Under the pieces are notes generated by a model, which ran no database searches, was not told the DNA's origin, and saw nothing but the letters and a program-made list of their open reading frames with translations. Below are positions 55,706-64,000 of a stretch of DNA of 64,000 nt, one piece after another. The first letter of the stretch is position 1, and each line of letters begins with the position of its first letter. Both the position numbers and the translations under genes were made by a program. The stretch spans positions 1 to 64,000 of the forward strand of contig CAMCHI010000005.1 in assembly GCA_945874735.1 (NCBI GenBank), written 5' to 3'. This DNA comes from an uncultured Arcanobacterium sp. (GTDB lineage Bacteria; Actinomycetota; Actinomycetes; Actinomycetales; Actinomycetaceae).

Positions 55706-56011
55706 TTAGTCTTCTACTACTGGTAGTGGCTCGAAACGTAGCAACTTGGTACGTAGAACAGATTCATTCAATCCAAGCTGACGATCAAGTTCTTGAGCAG
55801 TAGCAGGAGTAGCGGTCATGTAAACAACTACATATACGCCTTCAGACTGCTTCTTGATTTCATAGGCGAGTCTACGTTTGCCCATAATCTCAACTTTGTC
55901 GAGAATACCACCTTCATTTGGTACTACAGCGAGCATCTTATCTAACGTAGACTGAAGATTACGCTCATCAACCTTACTGTCGAGAATAATCATCATTTCA
56001 TACTGACGCAT
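55706..56011 (-). CDS. rpsF: 30S ribosomal protein S6
   Basis: A 101-residue S6 beginning [18 protein letters not shown] lies 7 bases upstream of the ATG at 56011, so the 44 codons of open frame upstream of it are not part of the gene. [17 protein letters not shown] and [10 protein letters not shown] segments are conserved. First gene of the rpsF-ssb-rpsR-rplI operon. Acidic C-terminal tail short. Confidence 0.97.
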   Translation of the reverse strand: MRQYEMMIILDSKVDERNLQSTLDKMLAVVPNEGGILDKVEIMGKRRLAYEIKKQSEGVYVVVYMTATPATAQELDRQLGLNESVLRTKLLRFEPLPVVED

Positions 56012-56210
56012 GTTCACCCACCTCCTTTGGTCTTTACGGTCATGGTCTTTCCATGACAGGAGGGTCATGCTTACAGCTTCCTTTTGCGGGTGCAAAAATC
56101 CACTGCAAAAACCTATTCTACCTATATTTACTCTGCTTTGCATTGCAAACTAAAGCACATTTAACGCGCAATACATCACGCATTTTCTATTAATAAAACT
56201 AGCTCCCAGC

Positions 56211-58568
56211 TTAGTTACCGCCGTTTTCTTCCTCAGTACTTCCCCCTGAGGTGCTGTCAGTTTCAGAACTGGTCGGATCAGTTGCACCAGAAGTTTCACC
56301 GCTGGTAGAAGAATCAGTAGTTCCTGTTTCTTGACTTGGCTCTACCTCTGTATTATTTTCTGTTTCAGTTTTCTCTGTATTTTCCTCGGTAGTATCGGTG
56401 TTTTCATTACTCGTACTAGTTTCAGAGTTGTTGGTCTTGGTACTCTCCCAGCGCCCTAAACTACCAAAACTTAACTCCGGCATTCCAGCCATTGCCGCCA
56501 CGGTGTAATCCCGCCAAATATAAAGCGGATAATTCATGGAATGGGTGACGTAATATCCCGCATACTCACCTAAAATTTCTTCTCCACCATCTTCACCTAC
56601 GCGGAAAATATCCACTGCCGTCACCATTTGCGGAGTAAAACCAATAAACCATGCAGAAACTGGCCCAGAAGAAGTACCCGACTTACCAGCGTAAGTACGA
56701 TCCAGACTATCAGCAACCCAAGAAGCAGTACCGCCACTTTCAAAAGGCGACTTGAAAATCTCTGCCGCTGCTGCTGCCACTTCCGCTGATACTACTTGCT
56801 GTTTTGCAAAATCAGCAGTGTAGATTACTTCGCCTTTAGTGTTGCGAACTTCTTTAATTAAATGCGGGGTAACTAAATACCCTCCATTAGCCGCTACCGC
56901 ATAAGCACGAGCCATTTCTTGCGGAGTCACAGAAGAAGACCCTAGTAAGTTTCCAATATTTTCATCTAAACCAGGAGTATCAGCACTTAAACCTAGCTTA
57001 AGCGCCATCTGATAGGTATTACTTGCCCCTATTTCTTGATTTAGCTTCAAAAAACCAGTGTTTACCGAATACTTCACCATGCCAGCAAAATTCAACGAGC
57101 CATAATTTCTGTTTGCATAATTAGCAAAAGTCTTACCCGCTATTTCTACCGACGACGGAGAAGCATAGAACTTATTTGGATCAATACCTTGTGATAGCGC
57201 TTCCAAAACCGCAAAATACTTAAAAGTAGATCCTGCTTGGGCCCTATCTTGAGTAGCGGCATTGCGTTGCCGTACTAAATAATCTTCTCCCCCATATACA
57301 GCAAACACTTCCCCGTTTTCAGGGTTCATGGAATACAGACCAGATTTAGTTCCTTCTCGTTCTGCCGGCAGTTTAGCCATTGCCGCCACGGCAGCTTCCT
57401 GCATTTTAGCGTCAATAGTGCTGTGGATACGATAACCGCCTAAATCAATTTCTGCTTCGGTAAGACCTACTTGTTCTATCAATTCTGTACGAATCATATC
57501 TAGTAAATAGCCTTTTGGCCCTGCGTAGGTGTTCTCCACTGTCGGTTCGATAGTTTCTGGGAAATTAGCGAGTGCATCATTGTGTTCTGCTTGCTTTATC
57601 CAACCATCTTCCAACATTCTGCGCAATACGCGCTTATATTTTAGCTGTGCTGTTTCTAAATCTTTGGCAGGATCCCAGGCAGAAGGAGCCGGAATAACTG
57701 CTGCTAAAAGAGCAGACTGGGGAAGGTTTAATTCACTGGCAGATATTCCAAAATAGGATTTTGCCGCAGCTTCAATACCGTATGATCCTCTACCAAAATA
57801 AATAGTATTAAGGTAATTACCTAAAATTTCTTCTTTAGTTTGGGTTTTATCAATCTTGATTGCCAGTACTGCTTCGCGCAGTTTTCCAAAATAATCCAAA
57901 GTAGTGCCCGTATAGTAGCGTTCCGCATACTGCTGGGTGAGAGTAGAACCACCTTGTCGTGGCCCGCCCGATAGATTATTAACTAATGCGCGAATGGTAG
58001 CGGGGATAGATACCCCGTTATTGGTGTAGAAAGTTTTATCTTCTGAAGCCACCACTGCATTTCGTAAAGACGTTGGTATATCTTCTAAAGGCACTACTTC
58101 CCGATTAACGGTAGCTAAACTTCCTAATTCACTCGTGCCGTCTGCATAGTAAATACTGGACTTTTCAGCTAAAGCAAAATCATCTGGATCTGGTACGTCA
58201 GTAGTGATATATAAAGCTAAAAATAGGGTAGCGCCTAAAGAAAGAAACAGGAAAAAAGATCCTAACAAAAAACGCCAACTAGGTAGCCAACGATGTATCG
58301 GTCCTAAATTTTTCCGCGGATAGTTCCAAAACTTGCCCTTATTTTTCCGATTTTTACCAGCATTTGTTTTACTAGTTGTGTTTTTAGTTTTAGTTTTCGC
58401 AGCAACAGAAGTAACTCCAGCTGAACGTGTAGTAGTTTTCGTTCCACTGTTTGCCCCACTTTTACTAGCAGCGCTGCGTTGCGCAGACTGTTTAGCTTGC
58501 TGAGCTAACAGCTGAGCGCGCATTGCTTCTTTTCGGGCACTTCGTCTAGGAGGTTGTTCACTATTCAT
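56211..58568 (-). CDS. Class A penicillin-binding protein (bifunctional PBP)
   Basis: A 785-residue peptidoglycan synthase. A Lys/Ser/Thr-rich cytoplasmic tail (1-95) and one membrane helix (~100-122) precede a GT51 transglycosylase domain with E177 in ASEDKTFY and QGGSTLTQQYAE, and a transpeptidase domain with S447 of the STFK motif, SVN at 501-503 and KSGT at 629-632. The last ~70 residues are a Ser/Thr/Glu/Gly-rich tail, probably disordered in the wall. It lies just upstream of rpsF, as ponA does in other actinobacteria. AGGAAAAG precedes the ATG. Confidence 0.95.
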   Translation of the reverse strand: MNSEQPPRRSARKEAMRAQLLAQQAKQSAQRSAASKSGANSGTKTTTRSAGVTSVAAKTKTKNTTSKTNAGKNRKNKGKFWNYPRKNLGPIHRWLPSWRFLLGSFFLFLSLGATLFLALYITTDVPDPDDFALAEKSSIYYADGTSELGSLATVNREVVPLEDIPTSLRNAVVASEDKTFYTNNGVSIPATIRALVNNLSGGPRQGGSTLTQQYAERYYTGTTLDYFGKLREAVLAIKIDKTQTKEEILGNYLNTIYFGRGSYGIEAAAKSYFGISASELNLPQSALLAAVIPAPSAWDPAKDLETAQLKYKRVLRRMLEDGWIKQAEHNDALANFPETIEPTVENTYAGPKGYLLDMIRTELIEQVGLTEAEIDLGGYRIHSTIDAKMQEAAVAAMAKLPAEREGTKSGLYSMNPENGEVFAVYGGEDYLVRQRNAATQDRAQAGSTFKYFAVLEALSQGIDPNKFYASPSSVEIAGKTFANYANRNYGSLNFAGMVKYSVNTGFLKLNQEIGASNTYQMALKLGLSADTPGLDENIGNLLGSSSVTPQEMARAYAVAANGGYLVTPHLIKEVRNTKGEVIYTADFAKQQVVSAEVAAAAAEIFKSPFESGGTASWVADSLDRTYAGKSGTSSGPVSAWFIGFTPQMVTAVDIFRVGEDGGEEILGEYAGYYVTHSMNYPLYIWRDYTVAAMAGMPELSFGSLGRWESTKTNNSETSTSNENTDTTEENTEKTETENNTEVEPSQETGTTDSSTSGETSGATDPTSSETDSTSGGSTEEENGGN

Positions 58569-58583
58569 AGCTTTTCCTACTTA

Positions 58584-59978
58584 TTACTTCTTTTTGGATC
58601 GACGGTATATGGAACGAGTCATATTACTGTTCTTTGCCTGCCGATAACCGCGTACTGATTTAGAAACTGTACGCAATAGTGATTTAATTTTTTGATTCCC
58701 TTGAGAAATATGGGGTAAATGTTGGTTAAATGTTTCTAAAGTAGTAGATACTTCTGCCGGTGCTTTCGGGTTGGCGCGCTGTAGGTCGTATTGTTTTTGC
58801 GCCTCTCGTTTTTTCACTTCTTTTTCAGATACTAAAAATACGTCTAACCATCTAGTGCGTGGATCGGCATCTATTAATAAGGCTTTGAAGAATAAAGTTA
58901 ATGGCACCGCCAAAATAGAACCTAAAATACCGATTACTAAAGTCCAGAGCACTAAAGAAATAAAGGTGACGGTAGCTGATAAGCCCACTACATCTCCGGT
59001 TAGTTTAGGTTGTAAGAAAGTCTGAATTAACACGTTAATTAGACTGTATATTAATGCTACCCATAGCATTGCCTGCCAGCCTTGATCTAACAATGCCATC
59101 AGCATAGGGGGAAGCACCCCAATTACGAAACCGATATTAGGAATATAGTTAGTTACGAATGCCCATACTCCCCATGTCCAAGCTAAAGGAATAGCCAGCA
59201 TCTGTAAAGCTACTACGTCTACTACTGCCACTATCAAACCGAAGAACGTGGAAATAATCCAGTAGGAACGCACCCGCTTCTCAAATCCAGCCAAAGCTGC
59301 CGTGAGGTCACTATGCCATGTGCGGGATACTTTAGAACGAGCATCTAAAGTAGCAGTATCTATGGTGATAAAGAATAATGCCACCACCACGATAGCTATC
59401 AACCCGCCCATAGAAGAAAGCGAGTCTGCCACATTCCAAGCTAATCTAATCACCGTATTGTAGTCGATTTCCGAGAGTAGTTTTTGGAAATCGAAAGTCT
59501 GAATATCGTAACTTTCTAGAAATTGCCCTAAAGAATTTAAGGTCTGCTCAAAACGTCCGGAGTATCGCATTAGTGTTACGGGCACTGGTGTAAAAGACCA
59601 CACCAGTAGTGATACCGTACCCACAAATGTAACTACCAGCACGATCATAGTGGTGATGATTGCCAACCAAACCGGAGCACCATGTTTTACTAATTTTCGT
59701 CCTATCGGACGGAAAGCTAATACCAGAGTCAAAGCTAGAAAAAATGGAGCGAATACTGCTTGCACATAACTTAATCCTGCAAAAGCTAAAGTCATTAAAG
59801 CAGTAGTAGCTAATATGATGATTCCTACCGGTACTTGACGCTCTAAAGCAAAAGTTGTTTCTTTGATTTTCGTGGTATGTACCGTAGTTGTGTCAGTTTT
59901 ACTAAAATTTGCTTCACTATTTAGTGCTACCGTAGCAGAGGAGAACTCAGGTAAATTATCTGAATTAGTTGCTACCAT
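58584..59978 (-). CDS. AI-2E family transporter-like membrane protein
   Basis: A 464-residue membrane protein of the AI-2E/UPF0118 (PerM) family, with about eight hydrophobic segments (first pair at ~40-85), a soluble segment around 110-165 and the conserved VTNYIPNIGFVIGVLPP and QTFLQPKLTGDVVGLSATV blocks. Family members export autoinducer-2 or act as Na+/H+ antiporters; function here is unproven. A basic C-terminal tail (SRGYRQAKNSNMTRSIYRRSKKK-like) follows. The ATG at 59978 with GGAG upstream is preferred over 59993. The PBP gene starts 15 bases downstream. Confidence 0.9.
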   Translation of the reverse strand: MVATNSDNLPEFSSATVALNSEANFSKTDTTTVHTTKIKETTFALERQVPVGIIILATTALMTLAFAGLSYVQAVFAPFFLALTLVLAFRPIGRKLVKHGAPVWLAIITTMIVLVVTFVGTVSLLVWSFTPVPVTLMRYSGRFEQTLNSLGQFLESYDIQTFDFQKLLSEIDYNTVIRLAWNVADSLSSMGGLIAIVVVALFFITIDTATLDARSKVSRTWHSDLTAALAGFEKRVRSYWIISTFFGLIVAVVDVVALQMLAIPLAWTWGVWAFVTNYIPNIGFVIGVLPPMLMALLDQGWQAMLWVALIYSLINVLIQTFLQPKLTGDVVGLSATVTFISLVLWTLVIGILGSILAVPLTLFFKALLIDADPRTRWLDVFLVSEKEVKKREAQKQYDLQRANPKAPAEVSTTLETFNQHLPHISQGNQKIKSLLRTVSKSVRGYRQAKNSNMTRSIYRRSKKK

Positions 59979-60260
59979 TTTTAACTCCTCCATTGCTTGC
60001 CCTAGTTAATTTATCGTTACTTCTAGATGCAGTGCCGCTTAAAAACTGCCCTATCTACTGTTACAAGCATACGCCTTATAACTCTTACCTCCAGTAATTC
60101 TGAAGTGGAAAAATAAAATTACTTGCTATCAGCTTAATTTAGAACGATGAAATATAAGCATTTTTAATTGATGTTTATATAAGTTCAGTCGTCCCTAGAA
60201 AATACCAACTAGCCAGCATTTCAAGGTAAAAGGAAGAATTAGCGATTACTAGCGTAAGGC

Positions 60261-61757
60261 TCACTTTCTATGCTTGTTTTCCCACCAAAGCAAAAGACGG
60301 CGTGTAGCTTCATCTTCTCCTAGCGGGCCTTCTTCTAGCCGTAAGTCCAACAAGAATTGTCGAGCTAAACCTACTTCTGGCCCTGGTTTTAATCCTAAAA
60401 TTTCCATAATTTTAGTGCCGTCAATATCTGGACGAATTGCATCTATTTCTTCTTGTGCTTTTAGAGCTAAAATTCTTTGCTCTAAATCGTCCATGCCTGA
60501 TTGCAGATAGTGTGCCTTGCGTTTGTTACGAGTAGTACAATCAGCGCGTGTAATCCGATTTAATCGGCTGAGCAAATGGCCAGCATCAGTCACATAACGG
60601 CGCACTGCTGAATCTGTCCATTTTTGTTCCCCGTAACCATGGAAACGTAAATGTAATTCCACTAAACGGCTCACATCTTTAATGGTTTGTTTATCAAAAC
60701 GTAAATGTTTCATGCGCTTAGCAGTAATTCTAGCTCCGATTACATCGTGAGCATGGAAAGATACTGTGCCGTCTGGCTCAAAACGACGGGTAGCAGGCTT
60801 GCCCACATCATGCATAAGAGCAGCAAAACGCAACACAAAATCTGGAGCGGGAACTTCTCCATCAGCATCTGTTTCTAAAGCTACAGCTTGCTCTAACACC
60901 GTCAAAGTGTGCTGGTAAACATCTTTATGTCTACCATGCTCATCTACGGTTTCTTGTAAAGCCACTAACTCGGGTAGCACATATTCAGCTACTTGCGTAT
61001 CTACTAGTAATTCTAATCCTTTACGAGGATATTTCCCGATAATTAGCCGTTTTAGTTCAGCTTGAATACGCTCTACCGACACTATTTCTAATCGTACGGC
61101 TAATTCACGCATAGCCTGCTTTAGATCTGGGTCTACCTTAAATCCTAGTTGCGCCACAAAACGAGCTGCCCGCATAATACGCAAAGGGTCATCAGTGAAA
61201 GATTGAGTTACTGGTGCCGGAGTGCGTAATACGCCAGCCACTAAATCGGCAAAACCACCGCACGGATCTTCTAAAGTAAGTTGAGGCAAACGCACTGCCA
61301 TTGCATTTACTGTGAAATCACGACGAGTAAGATCGCCAGCTAATTCTGTGCCGTATTTTACTTCTGGTTTACGGGATTCACTATCGTATTCTTCACTCCG
61401 ATAAGTAGTTACCTCTACTACTAATCCATCTCGTGCCGCTCCGATAGTGCCAAATTCTTTTCCAATATCCCAAGTGGCATTACCCCATTTATCCAGTAAT
61501 TTCTGGGTTTTTTCTGGAGTAGCAGAAGTGGTGAAATCATAATCATGAATAGGCAAGCCTAAAAACGCGTCGCGAACAGGCCCTCCGACTAATGCCAATT
61601 CTTCTCCATTACGTGAGAAAATAGTACCTAGTTCAAGAATTGCTTTCGGAAGTGAGTTTAAGGTGTGATGACCTTGAGCTAACATTCGGGCACGCTGATT
61701 AGCTTCAGCGGTTAGGTCGTTTACCTCATTGATTGAATTAGTGTTTATTTTCGTCAC
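60261..61757 (-). CDS. cca: CCA tRNA nucleotidyltransferase
   Basis: A 498-residue class II tRNA nucleotidyltransferase that adds or repairs the 3' CCA; needed here because tRNA-Arg lacks an encoded CCA. Seen: LVGGPVRDAFLG, catalytic DYD at 72-74, RRDFTVNAMA, DPLRIMRAARF, and an HD domain with LMHDVGKP. The length and HD domain fit the actinobacterial form (PcnA of mycobacteria). The GTG start at 61757 is the longest reasonable; the ATG at codon 25 is another option. Divergent from the NUDIX gene by 66 bases. Confidence 0.94.
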   Translation of the reverse strand: MTKINTNSINEVNDLTAEANQRARMLAQGHHTLNSLPKAILELGTIFSRNGEELALVGGPVRDAFLGLPIHDYDFTTSATPEKTQKLLDKWGNATWDIGKEFGTIGAARDGLVVEVTTYRSEEYDSESRKPEVKYGTELAGDLTRRDFTVNAMAVRLPQLTLEDPCGGFADLVAGVLRTPAPVTQSFTDDPLRIMRAARFVAQLGFKVDPDLKQAMRELAVRLEIVSVERIQAELKRLIIGKYPRKGLELLVDTQVAEYVLPELVALQETVDEHGRHKDVYQHTLTVLEQAVALETDADGEVPAPDFVLRFAALMHDVGKPATRRFEPDGTVSFHAHDVIGARITAKRMKHLRFDKQTIKDVSRLVELHLRFHGYGEQKWTDSAVRRYVTDAGHLLSRLNRITRADCTTRNKRKAHYLQSGMDDLEQRILALKAQEEIDAIRPDIDGTKIMEILGLKPGPEVGLARQFLLDLRLEEGPLGEDEATRRLLLWWENKHRK

Positions 61758-61823
61758 TCTCTAAGAGTGCCACGAATATGACTTTAGTTCATCATATGTA
61801 GGCTGTATTACTAATAGAGAGTT

Positions 61824-62402
61824 ATGTCTGAGATTTCGCCGGATAAACCGGATAAGGATAAGAAACGAGAGTTAAATAACTTTCGGGTGCGACGACGTGC
61901 CCTCACGGGTACTAAACGAAATTTAGCTCGTCGCAGTATGTACACAAGCACTCCTTTGCCAGTAGTAAATGAAACTTCTGCTGGCGGAGTGGTGGTTTCC
62001 ATACAAAATGGCAAACCCTATATAGCGGTGATTGCTCGTCGAAACCGTGCTGGACGATTAGAGTGGTGTTTACCAAAAGGGCATTTAGAAGGAAACGAAA
62101 CCGCCCCGGAAGCGGCAGTGCGAGAAATTTTTGAAGAAACCGGAATTCACGCACGAGTGCTAATGCCGTTATCTACTATAGATTATTGGTTTTCAGGGAT
62201 AGATAAACGTATTCATAAGGTAGTGCATCATTTCTTTTTAGAATACCTTGAGGGAGAATTAACTACTGAAAACGATCCAGATCAGGAAGCTGAAATCGTG
62301 GAATGGGTACATCTAGAACACGTGGCAATGCGCCTAGCTTATCCCAACGAACGCCGGATAGTCACTAGTGCCTACAAGTTACTTTTAGGAGAAAATATTT
62401 AG
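61824..62402 (+). CDS. NUDIX hydrolase (MutT4-like)
   Basis: A 192-residue hydrolase. The Nudix box runs from G86 to I108 (GHLEGNETAPEAA then VREIFEETGI), fully conserved. A basic N-terminus (RRRALTGTKRNLARR) precedes it. Position divergent from cca is the same as Rv3908 (mutT4) and Rv3907c (pcnA) in M. tuberculosis. Substrate unknown; MutT4-type enzymes act on nucleotides. Confidence 0.94.
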   Translation: MSEISPDKPDKDKKRELNNFRVRRRALTGTKRNLARRSMYTSTPLPVVNETSAGGVVVSIQNGKPYIAVIARRNRAGRLEWCLPKGHLEGNETAPEAAVREIFEETGIHARVLMPLSTIDYWFSGIDKRIHKVVHHFFLEYLEGELTTENDPDQEAEIVEWVHLEHVAMRLAYPNERRIVTSAYKLLLGENI

Positions 62403-62560
62403 CTGAAAGTTACAGGCAAGCATTTCAATATGCTTAAGACAAGATTAGAAAGCTAGAATGGGTGTAGTTATTTTCTAGTGGAGTTTTTAGAATTAGCAAG
62501 CCTAAAGAAGACGTTTATAATTTAAAAATTTAAGAAACTGCAGTTAGTTCAGGAGTAAAA

Positions 62561-64000
62561 ATGAGTAATACGCCAGACTTTCTTGGTCGTTGCTATGTGG
62601 AACGCTTTGATATTACTGCAAAAAGTTCCCGTGATTTCGCAGCACCTAGAACTTCTACTTGGTTGGCAGTAGATAAAGTATTATCTCGAAATTTACGCGC
62701 TATTATTTTAGATTCTGATCATGAAAGAAGTGCATTAGTAGCTGATGCTGCTTTTAAGAGCACAGTGTTAAACGATCCGAATGTAATCTCGGTATTACAA
62801 GTGTTCACTAAAGATAATGTGGCAATTTTTACGGAAATTCCGTTAGGCATACAGCTTTCCCGTTTATTAAATGGCACTCCGTTAAATCCAGAAGCCGTAA
62901 TAAGCATTGTAGGAAATATTTCTGCCACTCTCACTAACGCTAGTAGACGTGGTATCCGGCATTTGATTCTAGATGCCCAAAATTTTTATCTCACTGATTC
63001 TGGAGAGGTACTAGTAGACGGTTTGGGTGTTTTGCCGGTACTACTGGGAGCTAATTTGCAACTTCCTTCTAGTGATTTAGATCGGCAAGAAACCAGAGGA
63101 ATGGCTGTGTTTACTGCCGCTTTGCTTTTGGGGCAAAATTATCCGAATGATCCACAAACACACGACACTGTAATTAGCAATGCTTTAGCTTTACCTGATT
63201 TACCTAGTAGATTACGTGAGCTATTAGAATCAGAATTGCATCATGGTTTTGCCCCACTAACTCTTACTGATTTTATGGGTAAGTTAGTGCCATGGGAGAA
63301 AGCTAAAGTAGACTCCTTAGTGTCTCACTATAAGAGTCAGTTGAGTGCCGATGAGTTAGCTAATCTAGGGGAAAATGTTTTACCGCTTAAGAGTATCGCT
63401 ATTCCTCCACTCAACCCAAATAGCATAGGAACACCTGAAGTATCTAGCGTAAAAAATTCTGTTACTGATACATTTAGTCAAGAAGAAAAAACGGAAAGTC
63501 CGGCTTCTTTAGCTAACCGCGCAGCTGACACCTTTTTAACTACTCCGTCTATACCCGTTACCCCTACTCCTAAGATAGCTGTTACTCCACCTAGTTCTAT
63601 GACGGAAGTTCCTAATCTGTTCTCTTTCTCAGCAGATTCTATGGACAACAACCAGCGTGCTGATTTGGTTGCTGACCTAACTGAGTCTGATGCTGATATT
63701 TCTCCTGATTTGTCTGTAGATAATATGGAGAGCAGAGTAAAACGCCAATCTCTTTTTGGTAAAGCAGACGATACCGAAGCGTATACTACTGAAGGTTCTT
63801 TAACGGCTAACACGGAATTGGTAAGGTCTTTAACTGAAAAATCTCTAAATACTCCATTTGACGCTTCCTTTACTACTACCGATGAGGAAAGCAAGGAAGA
63901 AGATACAGAAAATAAACTTTCTTTGGGCACTTTACGCACCACGCTTTCCAACTTGTTAAGTTCAGAAAAAGTGACGGAAGATGATGAAAAAGATGCAGAG
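62561..64000 (+). CDS. Kinase-like (probable pseudokinase) protein, 3' end beyond window
   Basis: An open frame of 480 codons from an ATG with AGGAG 5 bases upstream to the window edge without a stop. Residues ~8-240 follow a protein-kinase outline, but the ATP lysine is not found, HRDLKPEN is replaced by HLILDAQN (134-141, only Asn kept) and DFG by DGLG (from D153), so catalysis is unlikely. After ~260 the sequence is Ser/Thr/Glu/Asp-rich and low in order. It may correspond to the pseudokinase fused to MurJ (MviN, Rv3910) in mycobacteria, here as a separate gene; murJ itself is not in the window. Confidence 0.7.
   Translation, partial: MSNTPDFLGRCYVERFDITAKSSRDFAAPRTSTWLAVDKVLSRNLRAIILDSDHERSALVADAAFKSTVLNDPNVISVLQVFTKDNVAIFTEIPLGIQLSRLLNGTPLNPEAVISIVGNISATLTNASRRGIRHLILDAQNFYLTDSGEVLVDGLGVLPVLLGANLQLPSSDLDRQETRGMAVFTAALLLGQNYPNDPQTHDTVISNALALPDLPSRLRELLESELHHGFAPLTLTDFMGKLVPWEKAKVDSLVSHYKSQLSADELANLGENVLPLKSIAIPPLNPNSIGTPEVSSVKNSVTDTFSQEEKTESPASLANRAADTFLTTPSIPVTPTPKIAVTPPSSMTEVPNLFSFSADSMDNNQRADLVADLTESDADISPDLSVDNMESRVKRQSLFGKADDTEAYTTEGSLTANTELVRSLTEKSLNTPFDASFTTTDEESKEEDTENKLSLGTLRTTLSNLLSSEKVTEDDEKDAE

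Overview
The window looks like part of the chromosome of a low-G+C member of the Actinomycetota (Actinomycetales or Bifidobacteriales type; the genus cannot be fixed by eye). Evidence: an actinobacterial order on the right (PBP - rpsF - ssb - rpsR - rplI, then cca divergent from a NUDIX gene, as in pcnA/mutT4 of mycobacteria), an HrpA helicase with a long C-terminal extension, SpaA-type sortase-built pili, GTG/TTG starts and several apparently leaderless genes. In related genomes these right-hand blocks lie close to oriC, so the window is probably origin-proximal.

Layout. 0-10.4 kb: 3' part of purB, a DedA protein, a copper chaperone plus CopA ATPase, a flippase-like membrane protein with an internal kinase-like domain, phosphoglucomutase and an App1-type phosphatase. 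10.4-14.7 kb (minus): YtxH-like protein, an EEP-family membrane protein and the anaerobic ribonucleotide reductase pair nrdG/nrdD, whose promoter carries a pair of NrdR-type boxes. 14.9-22.9 kb: hrpA, a SprT-like protein, an orphan sugar-binding lipoprotein, a tyrosine phosphatase with an orphan nrdF, and tRNA-Arg.

23.2-32.2 kb is a surface-structure island: a VaFE-repeat wall protein (LAKTG) on the plus strand facing a four-gene minus-strand pilus operon: SpaA-type shaft pilin (LPLTG), class C sortase, small pilin with a proline-rich stalk and an atypical MAYTG signal, and a thioester-domain adhesin (LPNTG). A 777-bp A+T-rich intergenic region with a C8 tract lies upstream. 32.9-34.9 kb is a decayed mobile segment beside tRNA-Ser: an integrase N-terminal stub, truncated and immunity-like genes, and a RelE/RHH toxin-antitoxin pair bracketed by two 207-bp direct repeats with one mismatch.

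35-44 kb (mostly minus): rlmC-HAD-tetR, a dicarboxylate/amino-acid symporter, tgt with a queuosine-precursor transporter, GNAT, DUF4261-like and CYTH proteins. 43.7-50.8 kb (plus): ilvA, a DsbA-like oxidoreductase (possible pilin-folding factor), an acyltransferase, a prolyl-aminopeptidase-like hydrolase, an aldo/keto reductase, a PdxK/ThiD kinase and an HD protein. 50.8-61.8 kb: dnaB, a MATE transporter, rplI/rpsR/ssb/rpsF, a class A PBP, an AI-2E transporter and cca. The dnaB upstream region carries seven DnaA-box-like sites in 181 bp. The window ends in a NUDIX gene and a partial pseudokinase-like gene that runs off the edge.

The parts most worth following up are the DnaA-box cluster, the repeat-bracketed toxin-antitoxin insertion, the pilus island with its mixed sorting signals, and the NrdR-box pair at nrdD. 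All identifications are from reading sequence and remembered family motifs; no database search was run.
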